Positions 27,941-39,849 of a stretch of DNA of 64,000 bases are shown here, piece after piece (the first letter of the stretch is position 1; every line of letters starts with the position of its first letter). The position numbers were made by a program, and so were the translations under genes. The notes under the pieces are model-generated. The model had not been told where the DNA came from. It was given only the letters and a program-made list of their open reading frames with translations, and made no database searches. Source of the DNA: Ulva prolifera (taxonomy: Eukaryota; Chlorophyta; Ulvophyceae; Ulvales; Ulvaceae); NCBI GenBank assembly GCA_023078555.1, contig CM041199.1, positions 620,001 to 684,000 on the forward strand, read 5' to 3'.

Positions 27941-28765
27941 ATGCTGTACTTGCAAGTGGATCATGTTAGTACGTTGAGACACGTCAACTATGTCACTGGC
28001 ATCCATGCCAAGCTGCACCCGATTCACGACGTGCAGGCGACAGGCGAACGATGCGCTGGAGATGACAAGATCGATCTCTCTCGTCCCCTGGTTGCTCAAG
28101 TCGGGGCCCTGGGTCCTGCTTACGACGAGTGGACCCATGCCGCTCTGCCAGGCGTTCCACGTCTCTTTGGTCCGGAATGGATGGAATTTTTCAGCAGAAC
28201 GCCATGGTACCTGATCCCGATGATCTGGATCCCTATATCCATCATGTGTATGATGCACTCCGTGCAGACATTCCAGCACACTGTGTCGGGTATGGCGTGG
28301 CGCTGCTTGGCGGGAATCGCTACCTGGCATGCCCTCGAGTATGTGCTGCACCGGTTTGCTTTCCACTATGTTCCCACCTCTCGATGGGGAATTACGTTTC
28401 ACTTTCTTCTACATGGCATACATCATAAGTATCCCAGCGACCCTCTGAGGCTGGTGTTTCCCCTCCTTCCAGCTGTCGGCATGACAGCTTTTTTAGTCTC
28501 TACATTCAAGCTGATATTGCCTTGGAGTGAGCTGGTGCCTGTTGCGTCTGGCGTGATTCTTGGCTATGTAGCGTACGATTGCACCCACTATTTCATCCAC
28601 CACGTTGAAAGCAGAAGTATTGCATGGCTGGAGCCTTTGCGGGCTTCTCATATGGACCATCACTACCGTGACCATGACAAGGGCTATGGTATTACCACTG
28701 CGTTTTTCGACTGGGTTTTGAGCACAACCAACAGTCAGCAGCATTTCCAGGCGGTTGTCACTTGA
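27941..28765 (+). CDS. Fatty acid 2-hydroxylase (FAH/FA2H family, no cytochrome b5 domain)
   Basis: Di-iron membrane enzyme of the endoplasmic reticulum that adds a 2-hydroxyl to fatty acids of sphingolipids. 274 aa from the ATG at 27,941; an in-frame stop lies six bases before it. The family signature PLVAQVGALG...YDEW begins near residue 50. Histidine boxes: H137-H142 (HRFAFH), H158/H161/H162 (HGIHH), H216/H220/H221 (HYFIHH), H237/H240/H241 (HMDHH). Hydrophobic segments near 88-105, 118-132, 172-194 and 197-212. As in land plants, the N-terminal cytochrome b5 domain is missing. The first 40 residues do not match the family, so the true start may be spliced from upstream. The coding part has no intron, unlike its neighbours. 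A TGTAA at 28,876-28,880 is a likely polyadenylation signal. Confidence 0.95.
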   Translation: MLYLQVDHVSTLRHVNYVTGIHAKLHPIHDVQATGERCAGDDKIDLSRPLVAQVGALGPAYDEWTHAALPGVPRLFGPEWMEFFSRTPWYLIPMIWIPISIMCMMHSVQTFQHTVSGMAWRCLAGIATWHALEYVLHRFAFHYVPTSRWGITFHFLLHGIHHKYPSDPLRLVFPLLPAVGMTAFLVSTFKLILPWSELVPVASGVILGYVAYDCTHYFIHHVESRSIAWLEPLRASHMDHHYRDHDKGYGITTAFFDWVLSTTNSQQHFQAVVT

Positions 28766-29912
28766 GCGTCCCTCAAACCACACAACCGCAGGGAATTATG
28801 TGGGGTAGTTGACTGTGGCAGGCTGTCGGCACAGCGGTATGAAGCAAATATGAACGTTAACAGCGGCTGCAGTTTTGTAACCTAGAGTGACACCCTGATG
28901 AAGTGCCCCGGATATTAAAAAAAAAGTATCCCGAAGGGACTGGCTGTTTTGCATGTGTACTGCGACTTCTCTTGCCCCTTGTGTGTGACCCGACAGACTG
29001 GCATTGCCCACCGCCGTGTATTGTACATCGTTATTTATCGGCATGGACTGCGGTAGCCAGGTGATCTGTGGCCACTCCTCCGTATAGACATATGCTGTAC
29101 GCTCTGATTATGGCGTGCATTGGGCCATATGCCAGCACTGGGTCAGTGCATCGTCTAGGATGGTGTGCACGCCTGTAGCCACAGTTTCGGCAACAACGCA
29201 TTTCCGGCCTGCTTCGTTGTGCGATGGCTGTAAGCCGGTCGTGCGATACAATTTGATTCTACATCGCATAGCCACAATCATGCGCACGTAAATCCTAGTG
29301 CCTCTCTGGGCTGTTTTGTCGCATCTGTCACTCAATCAGCTCCAACGTACCAGGTTGGTTCTTGCAGCACCGCAAGTATACGCACACTTTGGCATACCGT
29401 GGTAATGGCAAGCAGGAAGTAAACGTTATCGGTGGAATTGCTGCCCGACGAAAGCCATCCGTCTCAGCGTCCCTTCGATGAAATGGCTTACCGACAGTAT
29501 GAAAGCCTCGACTCTACCTCCAGGATGAGGACACCAATACCATAAGGTGCGCAATTTTAATTACTATACGTTCATGTCTGGGTAGGCTTGTTTCACTGCT
29601 ACTGTGTCCTTTCGCGCTTTGGTGTCGTTTGTGTGGGCACTGACAGTGCTGGCGCTGTTACTGTCGGTCCCGTGGCTATCTTTGGGCGCCAACACAAAGC
29701 TGACACAAAAAATTGACTCTGCGAAAAAGATGATGAATGGTGAACCTCGAATAGTTTGGTCCTGACTGTCGTCGTCGCGCTGTTGTTGTTTTGCAGCGTC
29801 TCAAAAATGACATGATGTCATGTCTTACATTTGGAGAAGCCAGTAAGGACAGTTTGTCCATTTGCCATGCAGTGGACAACGCACTTCGAAGCTTCTCGCA
29901 CAGGACTCCAGC
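28766..29912. other. Spacer: 3' region of hydroxylase and promoter/5' leader of the CTFxP gene
   Basis: Contains the hydroxylase 3' untranslated region with TGTAA and, toward the right, the presumed promoter and leader of the next gene. No other gene or RNA was recognised. Confidence 0.5.
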
Positions 29913-32900
29913 ATGGCAAACCGGCGCAGCCGTGACACATCCATTGTGGAGCGACTACTGGCGGCAAGGCAAGCTGGTGCCAAGCTGCGTGGAGGCGACC
30001 CATCACAGCCCGGCTCCAACGACTTTGCGGAGCAGCCAGCATCGGCAATGTCATCTGCGCAGCGCAGCGATCTCGTGACTGAGCTGCTGAAGCTCAGGCA
30101 GCAACAGCCTTCAAGCCAACAACCACTTGCAGCGCCATTGCATCCACATGTGACAGCCCCAGAAGTGGACAGTGACATAGCGTACTCCCCGGGGCCCCCA
30201 AAATCCACTATCACCCGCAGTCCAGGTGAACTGGTTTCCCCTGCTTCCAGTCCAGGCAGCTCCAATCGGCAGCAGCCATCAGCCTCCACACATGCCATGC
30301 CCTCGCCTCACCGGCGTTCCCACGATCTGCCGGCCCCACAGGGCCACAACCCCGTCGTCAAGGACTCGCTCCCGCATCAGCAAGCTTCAGGCACCAGCTA
30401 TTCCCGCACTCCACAGCCTCCTGCGCAGCCTAGCCCCCACCGGTCCGATGTCAGACAAGGAGCTCGGACGCACCTTGCCAGCGTCGCTGGAGCGCTTGAC
30501 AGCAGCGTGTTTGCTGCGGGTGGCTTCAGTGTTGACAGCCTCCACGCCAATGGAGTGCCACCGCCACAGCCATCCGCGTCTCCCCGGCGGCCCCATCAAC
30601 CCACCCCTTGCGGCCCGAAGCCAGGCGGCAACCACCTAGGCCCAGACTCCCTCATGATCCAGGAGTCATCATGCATGGTCCTGCGCGGAGAATGTAGTGA
30701 ACAGCCACTGTATAGCAGCCTAGCCACGACCGGGGCATGCCTTGCGCGGCCTCAGCATGCATGGCCGGCCCCCGACACGACGCGTGGTGCGCTCCCGCTG
30801 CGCTTCAGCGGCGCCGGCGCGCCCACCGCAGCCGACGTGGCGGACAACAACGCCGGCACGTGCTTTGCGCCCAGCCGCGAGGCGTCAGACCCGGCGGAGC
30901 GCGGGCACGTAGGCGTCGCGGCAGACGCGACGGGGGGGGCCGGCCGTAACGTGAGCTTCGGCCATGAGAGCGAGACGACTGCTGGCACACAGAGCATCTT
31001 CTTCGCGGAGGACCTGCTACGGGAGCAGCGCGGTGGCGGTGGCAGTGGTGGTGGCGGCGGCAGTGACAGCGACGACAGCGGCGATGGCAGAGCGCATGGC
31101 GGCCAGTCTCCCGCACACGTCGTCCACCGAGGTGGGGGGCACCTGGGCGAATCGCGCGTGGGCTACCGCAGCGAAAGCGGGTATGGGGGCTACGCGCCGT
31201 CTGGCGGCGGGGAGCTCAGCTGGGATGGATCCAGATTTGCTGCAGGTGCGATTGATGCCCTTGGCATGGTGAGTACTCCATGTGACAGCTCGTAAGTACC
31301 TTGAGTGCTTTCCAGGCGTGTGGCGTAGGTGCACGCACCTGCAGCTGTGTGAGACGGGGAGAGGGCGCGTGTTGCGGCCTGGCGGCTGCGCGTGTGCAGG
31401 AACCGGGAACCTGGGTCAGGGTTTGACCCAGGTATTGCGGCGTCTGTGGACCACAGTACCCGCATACGCTAATCGCAGTTGCTGTGCGGGCTCCTGGTGG
31501 TGTAACTTCACCGCACAATTGGCATGCCCGTGTCGTCAGGCACTGATTTTCGAATCCTGGTTTTCGAACTTCAGCCTCTTAAAGTACTGTCGGGTCGGGG
31601 CGGCGTTGCTGCACTGAAGCAACAGGAACGAGGCCATGTGCCTAGGCATGCTTGCAGCTGGCAATACATAGTGGCCAGCTGCAGATTGCTTCGAAACATC
31701 TGTGGCAGGATGTGATGAGGAAGCGGTGACTTTACACGGCATCTGAATGCAGAGGAGGAATCGCAGAGGCGAGCACACGGCGGGGCAGAGACCCGGCTCC
31801 TACGGCCGCCCCAGCCCCAATCCGAGACATCTGATGCGGTTCAACCGGATGAGCGAGCGCACGGCTGGGCCGCAGCGCTGCGACAGGGCAGTTCGAGCTT
31901 CTCTGGAGAATTCCCGACGACGTCCATCCCGGGCGGAGGCGAACAGCACCGCGGGCGGGAGGCTGGCCGCGATCGTGCGGATGGGGGTGCTGCGCGTGGT
32001 GGGTCCCGGCGGCGCAGCCCGCACCTGCAGCAGTCCCGCCAGGACCTCCTGGATGCAGTCATGCGTGAGCGGGTGCGGCATGCAGTCCCATCGACGCCCG
32101 TGAGCAGCTGCTTTCGTTCTGCGGATTCTGAAACAGATTGCATGAGCGAGCAGGCGGTGGGTGCCCGCCTGTCTGCTTCCTGCAGCAAAGGGCTGCCTGT
32201 GCGGATGTCATTCTGTAGGCACTGGTCAGCCCATAGTTTCTACAGCCATGGGCCGCGATCAAAGCGTAGGGCGATGCTGTACACATCTCTCGGCACAGCA
32301 ACACACTGCTCGGGAAGTGGTGCATCGCTTCTACGGGTGGAGACCACCTGGGTTCGACCACGGCCTTCTCACGCCTGTGACTCCAAATTAAGCCGCGACC
32401 TGCATGTCGATCGAAGTTCCATGTCGACATCTCTCCAGGGAACACTGCGTGCTGCTTGCTGCTTCTCCACGGCAAGATGGATTTTGTACTGCACGAGGCT
32501 GAGAGCTGACTCAGGCGCGGTGCAGGCTGCCCGGACCGCAGCACGGCGGCAGCCACGGGCGTCGCGGTCACGCGCCCGCGGCGCCCCTGCCGGGGGGGAG
32601 CACGACCGCATCGCGCAGCTGGCGCAGCCGCGGTCGGTGGAGCGGTACGCGCGGCAGCACGTCGAGGAGGCGGAGTCGGCGATGAAGGAGTGCACGTTCG
32701 CGCCGAAGATCTGCCCGCGCTCGGAGCGCGTCTGCAACGCGCCGCACCGCCGCGACCTCTCGCTGCCACGTGCGCCCCCTGATGACTCGCCTCAACGTCT
32801 CTTGTGGCACATACGTTCTCGTTTTTCTTGGTATACGTTACGCTATCCACACCGTGCATGCCTGTTCTGCTTGGGGCCGGAGTAGCGGCGGGCCATGCTC

Positions 32901-35900
32901 CTGGAGGACCCGCAAATTTGGCGTATTGGCTGTGGAGCTTGAACTCTGACGCAGCTGCGAACCGATGCTAGGATGGCTGTGGTTGTGACGCGTCAGCACG
33001 TGCATCGACACGGAGACGATGCGGCGGATACTGCGGCAGGGGTCGGGCCCGATCAAGTGGATTCATAGGTGGCACAGTCCCACAACACAAGCATCGCGAT
33101 CTGAGCCGGTGTAACAATCCCTACACGTCGGCATGGGTTTTCTTCCACTGGAGTTGAGGTGGCTTGGGATGTTGCAGTCGGAGGAGACCACCACACCGTC
33201 GAAGGTGAAGCATGGCGAGAGCATGCATGTGCCACGATGTGCCTGGCACCGTTCAGCACAGACCCTGTGGTGTGCCGTATTTGCGCAGAGGCCCTGCAGT
33301 GTTCCTGAGCAGCAGTGGGCGTGCATGCAGCGGGCGAGCGGCTGTACCGGGCGCACGACCACGTGCGCAAGGTGCGTGACCGCAAGGTCACGGAGGCGCT
33401 CACCGAGGAGCTCGCGGGCTGCACGTTTCGGCCGCAGCTGCGTGCGCGGTCGGCGCGCCGCGGCAGCGGCCGGCCGCACGTGCCGCTGCAGAAGCGCGCC
33501 GGCGACCTCGTGAAGCAGCGCAACGAGCGCATCGCGCAGTGCGGCTCCATGTGCTGTTGCATCCGTGCGATGTATGTGTGCGGGGAACCTGTACAGCTAG
33601 TGATGGACATTGGAGCTATGCGAGGTAGCTGTTGGGAGCTGGTGGTAACGCTTTGTGCCATGGGCTTTCGGACACGGCCTGTTCAGGTGGAGGAAATATG
33701 CCTTGTGGCATCGATCTGGGTTTCTACACTATGTCCATGGCTTGCACTTGAAGTTATGTCTGCTGTCGCCTCCTCCACATGTGATTGTGTGGTTGTGGGG
33801 CGGTTTGAAGGCCACGATTTTGGTTGTGCAGGACGCGACTGCAACAGGACATGTGTGACCCCGATGCAACGTTCACGCCCGCCTTCAACCAGCGCTCCCT
33901 GCGCCTCGCTGAGGCGCGCCGCACCAAGGCTGCCACTGGGAGCGCAGCCTCGCCCGAGGCCGCTGCCGCGGCACGGCCGCGGCGCGCCGCGAGCTGCGGC
34001 CCCGCCGGCCGCGGCGGCGCAGCCGCCGCGGGGCGCAGTGCGTCTCCGCGGCCGGACCGGAGCAAGGCGCCGGCGGACGAGGAGGCGTGCACCTTCCGGC
34101 CGGCGGTGAACGAGGCGACGGACGCGCACCTGAACCGCGGAGGCATCCCGGTGACGTTCATGGAGCGGCAGGCGTTCTATGATCAGCGCCGGCGGGTACG
34201 CTGGCGGCACGAGATGCCCTGCCTGTCAGTCACATTGAAGCCACGAGTGCTGCTACTGGCTCCCCTGTTGCTCCCTGGCAACATGTTCATGCGGTGCTGA
34301 CGAGCCGCATCGCCGTGTGGCCACAGTAGGATGGACCGCCCCATTGGTGTTGGGTTTCGATAGCCCCATTGTGTGTGCACATCCACTACGTACGTGCGTT
34401 TCGTACGTGTGATAGCGCTTTCAGGCCTGCCACTTTTTCCTGCTGGGCTGAACAATGGCATTCGTTGGTGGGCGTGACTCACTCGTGAGCACGTGGGAGT
34501 TGGGGACTATGTTCCAGCCAGGCCAAGGCGATGGCTGCTGCTGCGCTGAGTGCTGAGTGCCGTCTGCAGGAGCTGGCGCATGTCAAGATGCGGCAAGCCG
34601 ATGACAAGGAGTGCACCTTCAAGCCGGTCACCGCCAACCCAGAAGACATCCTTGCGACGTCGACGCGGTGTGCCCCCGCTGGCTGAGGACGACCGGCACG
34701 CAAACACTGCATGACACGCCGCTCCATCCACAAAGCTTGAGCACTATGCTGCCGATCTTCGTCTGGTCTTCTGCCGTGCAGTGCCGCGTGCCCGTGCCAA
34801 CTTGTTTCCATACATGCATTTGGCGCAGAAGAGGCCGGCTTGTTCCTGCATGACGCCAATAAGCTGCGATGTCTGTTGTATATCTGTAGTATGTCTGTAC
34901 ATCCCGTGTAGGCATTCAGGCCTGTCGGACGGCACGTTGGTGAGGTACGTGCGTGATCGGCTGTGTGACGCGAGTAGCCACTTTGTAACGACGCATGGGC
35001 GAGCGTGGCACGTTGTGCTCGCATCAACTTCCGCGAGAAACACGCGCTGCGATGCGGCGCATAGCTCTGTGTTCCCGCAAATCCTGACTTTTGGAACCGA
35101 GGAGGATCGCGCCGTGGCGCGGCGAGGTGTGTGAAGTGCTGGGGTGCCATAACAGCGGCGGGGGGTGCGGTGCAGGCGGGTGCACCTGGAGGAGACGCAG
35201 GAGGAGTTCTGGCTGCGGCTGAATGACGAGGCCGCGCGGCGGCAGACGGCGCTGCAGGCTATTGAGAATGTGCAGGCCGCCCAGCATACCTTCCAGCCCA
35301 CCATCAACCCCAAGTCTCGGCAGGTGCGGCGCATCCCCTGCACCCCCCCCCCCCCCCCCCCCCACAGCGCTTGCCGGAGGGTACGGGAGGGTACCGTGAT
35401 CTGCGGCGTCACACATAGAGCGTGCTCATAGTGATAGCTGTGGGTACCTACAAAGGGCAGAGGCCGGGCATGCCGCCTGTTCTCGGAATCCATTCGCACA
35501 CCCACTTGCTCATTCACGTCACACAGCCGGGCACGAGCTCGCACCACAGCCCTATCGGCAGTTACATCTGTATGCATGCTTACATATCTATGTCCATATG
35601 GACTCTGGCAATGGTGATATACCTGAGGGCTTGTGCGTGATTGCGCAAGCAGGGGTGTGTTCGTGTAACAGGGGTGCCAAAATCAACGGAGTCGCCGCAT
35701 CTGGGTCACACGCGACTGAGTTCCCCAGGCGAGTGTGCAGATGGCGCGGAAGAAGGGAGTGGAGGAGCTGTCGGCGGCGCCGCAGCGGGCCGCCTTCCGC
35801 GAGGCCGCGGCGCACGCCGCGGAGCAGCGGCTCTCCCACCAGTGCACCTTCCACCCCGACACGTCCAAGCCCGGCGCGCCGGCCGGCTACTTCGTTGCAC

Positions 35901-37254
35901 CCAAGGCGCCCTTCAGCGTCGCGACCGAGCCCACCGACACCCTCACTGAGCGGTATGTTTCTGGCTTCTTCAGTTTAGTTTGATGTTGTCAGCCGAGTTT
36001 GTCGCGGACGGCGTCGTCTTTGTGGCTGCTAGTGCATGTCGGCAGCGGCCGGAGATGTGTGTGTGTTGCTGCGGTGCCTTGGCTGCATCTGCCCATGTGT
36101 ACGTGGCTGCATCTGCCGGAACCACTGCAAGCTGTAACGGGTTGAGGACGGTGCAAGAGTCGCCTCCGTTGTTGGAGGTCGTGGGTTGAATTCCGGGTAC
36201 GCTTATGGAAATGAAGACGGCCGTGCGTGACCACCACCTCGCGCCGGACGAGGCTTTGTAAATTTCGTACAGTCGTCTGGAGGGGTTGTCCCAGGTGGTT
36301 CACCCCTGAGGCCTATGTGGTCCCGATTATCCAGAGCTGCCCATGCCCCAATGGTGTCCGGCTGCGTATATCCAGATCCACTTTACCGCGGATGTGTGGC
36401 TGCTTGCCACTAGTAAGATAGGGTCAGCTCGAACAACGCCGTGAGAGGCACGCTGTTTGCTGCTCGGACACGGCCACCATGCTGCGTGATGCGCAGGATA
36501 CACGAGTACCAGGAGGCGAAGGGCCGCCGTCTGGAGGAGATCCGCAACCGCCGCCAGTACGACGAGCTCGTGGAGTGCACGTTTGCGCCGGCGATCAACC
36601 CGGCGGCTGCGGCGGCGCGGCGGGCGGCGTCCCGGCGGCCGGTGCAGGTCCGCGGCCTCGCGGCGCACCTCAGCAAGCAGGAGCAGGCGCAGCGCAAGGC
36701 CGCGGCGGAGGCCGAGCTGCGCGCGCGGCTGTTCCTTGAGCGGCCGCGGTCGCCGCGCGGGAAGTTCACGATCGTGAAGCCGTTCAACCTCAGCAACGCG
36801 CAGCCGGTGTGCTCTCGGGGCGGCTGTGGCGTGGGGGCAGGCTGGTGAATGCGGGTGGCGCTGCCCTGCCTTCCGCTTGAATTCTGCCATGCCCAGCCCG
36901 AATACAAGGCAAGAGCCATGATGCGCGAATTCGGCAGTGCGCATTGCGAGAGAGATTAACGTCTCGTTTCTTGTCAGCTACACAGACCTGAATTCCACTC
37001 CAGACAGATGTATATGGTGCCTGTTGAGCAGTCTGCAGGCGTGCCCGCAGGACAGCGTGACAGCTGCGGCGGCGCTTGTGCAGGGGCGGCTGAGCAAGAA
37101 GGAGGCGATGCGGAGCGAGGTGCAGAGCGAGACGATGAAGGAGTGCACGTTCAAGCCGCAGACGAACGAGGGCAAGAAGAAGCACGTGCTCGAGCAGATC
37201 CTCGCTGCAGATGCCGCTCTGCTCCCGTCTTCAAGGTACAGCGGCACCGCGTGA
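29913..37254 (+). CDS. CTFxP-repeat protein (1,163 aa, ten exons), probably cytoskeletal or ciliary
   Basis: Exons with fully closing phases: 29913-31245, 31753-32099, 32526-32769, 33331-33550, 33832-34195, 34570-34667, 35176-35323, 35741-35952, 36497-36806, 37039-37254 (3,492 bases). Residues 1 to about 560 are Ser/Pro/Gly-rich and disordered, with a Gly-Ser run before the first intron. Exons 3-10 carry nine motifs of the form x-C/H/A-T-F-x-P: ECTFAP, GCTFRP, DATFTP, ACTFRP, ECTFKP, QHTFQP, QCTFHP, ECTFAP, ECTFKP, often followed by N. Helical, Arg/Glu-rich linkers sit between them. Similar CTFxP repeats occur in protist proteins thought to be flagellar; no domain name or activity is assigned. 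Start chosen as the first ATG after an in-frame open stretch; an upstream 5' exon is possible. Confidence 0.85.
35342..35363. repeat. Poly-C tract just after a 5' splice site of the CTFxP gene
   Basis: About 20 consecutive C, some 20 bases downstream of the exon 7 donor at 35,323/35,324. Confidence 0.9.
36110..36400 (+). repeat. Candidate tRNA-derived short element in intron 8 of the CTFxP gene
   Basis: At about 36,130-36,200 a tRNA-like half occurs: an anticodon-arm-like CCTCC...GGAGG hairpin followed by GGTCGTGGGTTGAATTCCGG, close to a tRNA T-arm/B-box with one altered base. About 85 bases later comes the GGTGGTTCACCCC and CTATGTGGTCC tail shared with the other dispersed copies. Head plus tail suggests a SINE; the tRNA part is too degenerate to be a tRNA gene. 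Confidence 0.45.
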
Positions 37255-38877
37255 GGCCTGTTTGGCTGCATGTGGGTGAAGCCGCTCTTCTGCCCTGGCT
37301 GATGTGAGCATTCGTTTGTTACCTATTGGGACCTTACCTATTGGGACTTCATCAACTAGAAATGACAGATCGATCCGATGGGTTGGCCTGATCGACATTA
37401 GCAGTGGCGGGCCGTGGTGGCTGGGTGGCAAGGTTGCTGACGTGGAAGATATGTAGACCTTTGTGTGCTTCGAGACCGTGTGTACAGAGCGTCTGCTTGA
37501 TCGTTGTCCGTGCTTTGGATGGTTCATGTGGATGTATTTATGCACGATAACCGAGTCCGTAGTGACATCGACAACTCTGAGGTCCGGGACTGGGATGTGA
37601 TACTGCCTCGAATCCTGGTGACACATGGCACAGCTGTGCTTTGATGGCAGCTGCTGCTGTACTTGATGCTGCAGCTTCGTGTGTGCGAAACAATCATGTG
37701 GCTGTACTGAGCTGTCAACAAGTATTAAGATTGCACGTTAGATTTCGAGCCTTGTTTCTGCGAACTTTGGTGTGCCGAATGCTGCCTAGTTGAGCAAGTT
37801 TACAGTTTGTGGTTTGCATGGTTACGGTTGGCTTGGCTGTGTACAATACAATCGTGTACATGGGGTTGTAGAAAGACTTGAGTGATGAGAGCGATGATGC
37901 CTGATGCGTGCGAACATTCTCAAGGGCCTGCGGCCAACCTGACAGATTGGGTGTGGTCAGGTCTCGTTCACTGCTTCCCCAACAGCTCCGTGACGACTAT
38001 TCAGGGGTGAGCTACAAGAGGACATAGCAGACAGCACATCTCCACCCGGGGGCTGAATCATACAGATTGTAGTTGCAGATAGTCTTCTGACAACCACCGG
38101 TTTTGTACACAGAAGCACCCCACACGCGCATCTCAGGACCTGGAAGCCATGCCAAAGGCAGAACAGTTTGCGGTCGAACGTCTGCTACATCCTAGCAGGC
38201 AGGCAGCTGCAATCATGTCAACCATCGCATTACACGGCTCTGCCCAACGCCACATCTACAGGAACGCTCATCTTGGAGCCAACCACACCTCTTGGGTAAA
38301 TGGCAACCACCACACCAAGCATCTAGGCTGATGAACGGGGAAGTTCATCATGCATCATGGAATATGTATACCCTGCCATGTGATAGACAGCTGCAACACA
38401 ACCGCGCTCACCCGGCCACCATCTCCAATCGGGCTACGGGGACAGCCAAATGCACGAGTACATGGCAGTGCTACGTGCAAAAAATGCCATTCGAGAAATG
38501 GCCTGCGGATGTGCACTGTCGCAGCGCTATGTACGCAGCCTGCGGAGATGAGCCCGATCATCGTGTCCAAACGGATCACCAAAAGGCATGCCGTATGAGG
38601 TGCATGGGGGGGGGGGGGGGGGGATGTACTTGCCGCGGACACATGCGGAGCGCCACAAGGCAAGCTGCACTGCCAGTTAGGCCTGTGCTTCTGAATGAGT
38701 GATCTTCATGGCCCAGGCGGCTCCGCCGCGAGCCGTGACGCATCGCACTCCTGCAGGGCCGTGAGACAAGCCTGTCTGCTGTGCCGTGATGGTGAGAACG
38801 GAAGCTTCAAAAGTGCGGTCATCTGCGCCTGTGAAGTGCTTGTGGCGCAGGGGCTCGGGGGGGTCCGCTGCAGCCAG
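37255..38877. other. Spacer between convergent CTFxP and NudC genes
   Basis: Should hold both 3' untranslated regions. A poly-G run lies near 38,605-38,622. No conserved coding frame was seen. Confidence 0.5.
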
Positions 38878-39834
38878 CTATTGCTTTGCGAAGCCTCCCA
38901 GGAAGGCTGCAGGGTCTGGGGCGGCTCCGTTCACCTCCGCCCCCGAGAAGTCCATGCCGGGATGCTGCAAGACAGCAGCACTGGCATGACAGCAGCCTGA
39001 CTTGGGGTTCGCTTGGGGGCCATTTGTACAATCGATACTACCGTGAATGATGCACACCACCTCGATCTTGGTTGCAGGAGGTAGAACACACCTCGAGCTG
39101 GAAGCGCTCCAACAGCAGGCGTTTCTTGTCTTCTTCTGCGTCGTTTTCTCCTAATGTGTGGCCCCCGATGGCGCCCCTCCAGTGCTCTCCCTGAACACGC
39201 CACCGAGGCATGGCAGAATGTGGCATAAGGCGGAAGGGGGTGTGGAGTTGGGCAGCGGCAAAGGCGAATTTCATGAGTGTGAGATTGGCACAGCTGGTTG
39301 GCGTGTTCACGTTGTCAGGCCAAGTGGCATACATGGTTTTAACATGGCTTCAGTCAGTGTTTGGGAGGCACCTGTTTGGCTTTTTGTAAGTTAATGTGCA
39401 GCTCCCCGTCCTCTGCACAGAGAGAAGCTTGTGACCTCGGTAGAGTGGCAGGCAGGGGGGTGCGAACAGATGCAAAACATACTACTCGCTCTTGTTCAGT
39501 TTCAAGTACGCTATTGTGCACAGTAAAATATGCCATAGCTGGCATGTGTGCTAGCCCAGGGCGTACCCACAGTCCACGTAGATTCTGAGACGATGATCTC
39601 TGCAAAGAGCTTGTCCTGCAACAGTATTACATCTCAAGAACAACGAGTCACGAGGGATGCACATCGTCCACAGTCCGGCAGCGACGCACATCAAGGTATG
39701 GCGGATTTGGGGAGATGCCAAACTTCAGATGCTGCCGTTCCATGTCAACAAACAGCATCTTCGCCCTCACCCCCGGTGGCAATGGTACAAAAATGTCTAT
39801 GTCATTCAAGGTCTGACTCCACTGGTAAATGGTC
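38878..39834 (-). CDS. NudC/CS-domain co-chaperone, BOBBER-like (3' five exons; N-terminus unresolved)
   Basis: HSP90-associated small-heat-shock-like fold linked to dynein and microtubule functions and to proteostasis; cytosolic. Exons with closing phases: about 39834-39690 (YQWSQTLNDIDIFVPLPPGV), 39615-39567 (DKLFAEI, STWTV), 39412-39372 (EDGELHINLQKAKQ), 39190-39092 (GEHWRGAIGGH, EDKKRLLLERFQLE), 38964-38878 (HPGMDFSGAE to stop). These cover the CS domain and the family C-terminus (compare QHPGMDFS in BOBBER1), followed by a short Ala/Pro/Gly tail. The first exon may start some bases further up at another CAG acceptor. The initiator exon should lie between 39,850 and about 40,650 and was not identified. 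Confidence 0.88.
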
Positions 39835-39849
39835 CTGTCATTCATTGTC

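Noticed and set aside
27764-28402. 212-codon open frame antisense to the hydroxylase
   Set aside because: Shadow of a GC-rich coding exon; the sense frame has all four histidine boxes.
34479-35577. Long minus-strand frames under the CTFxP gene
   Set aside because: Antisense shadows of GC-rich exons and introns; the plus-strand exon chain closes in phase.
36130-36200. tRNA gene
   Set aside because: The T-arm has an altered B-box base and no acceptor stem could be closed, so it is only tRNA-like.
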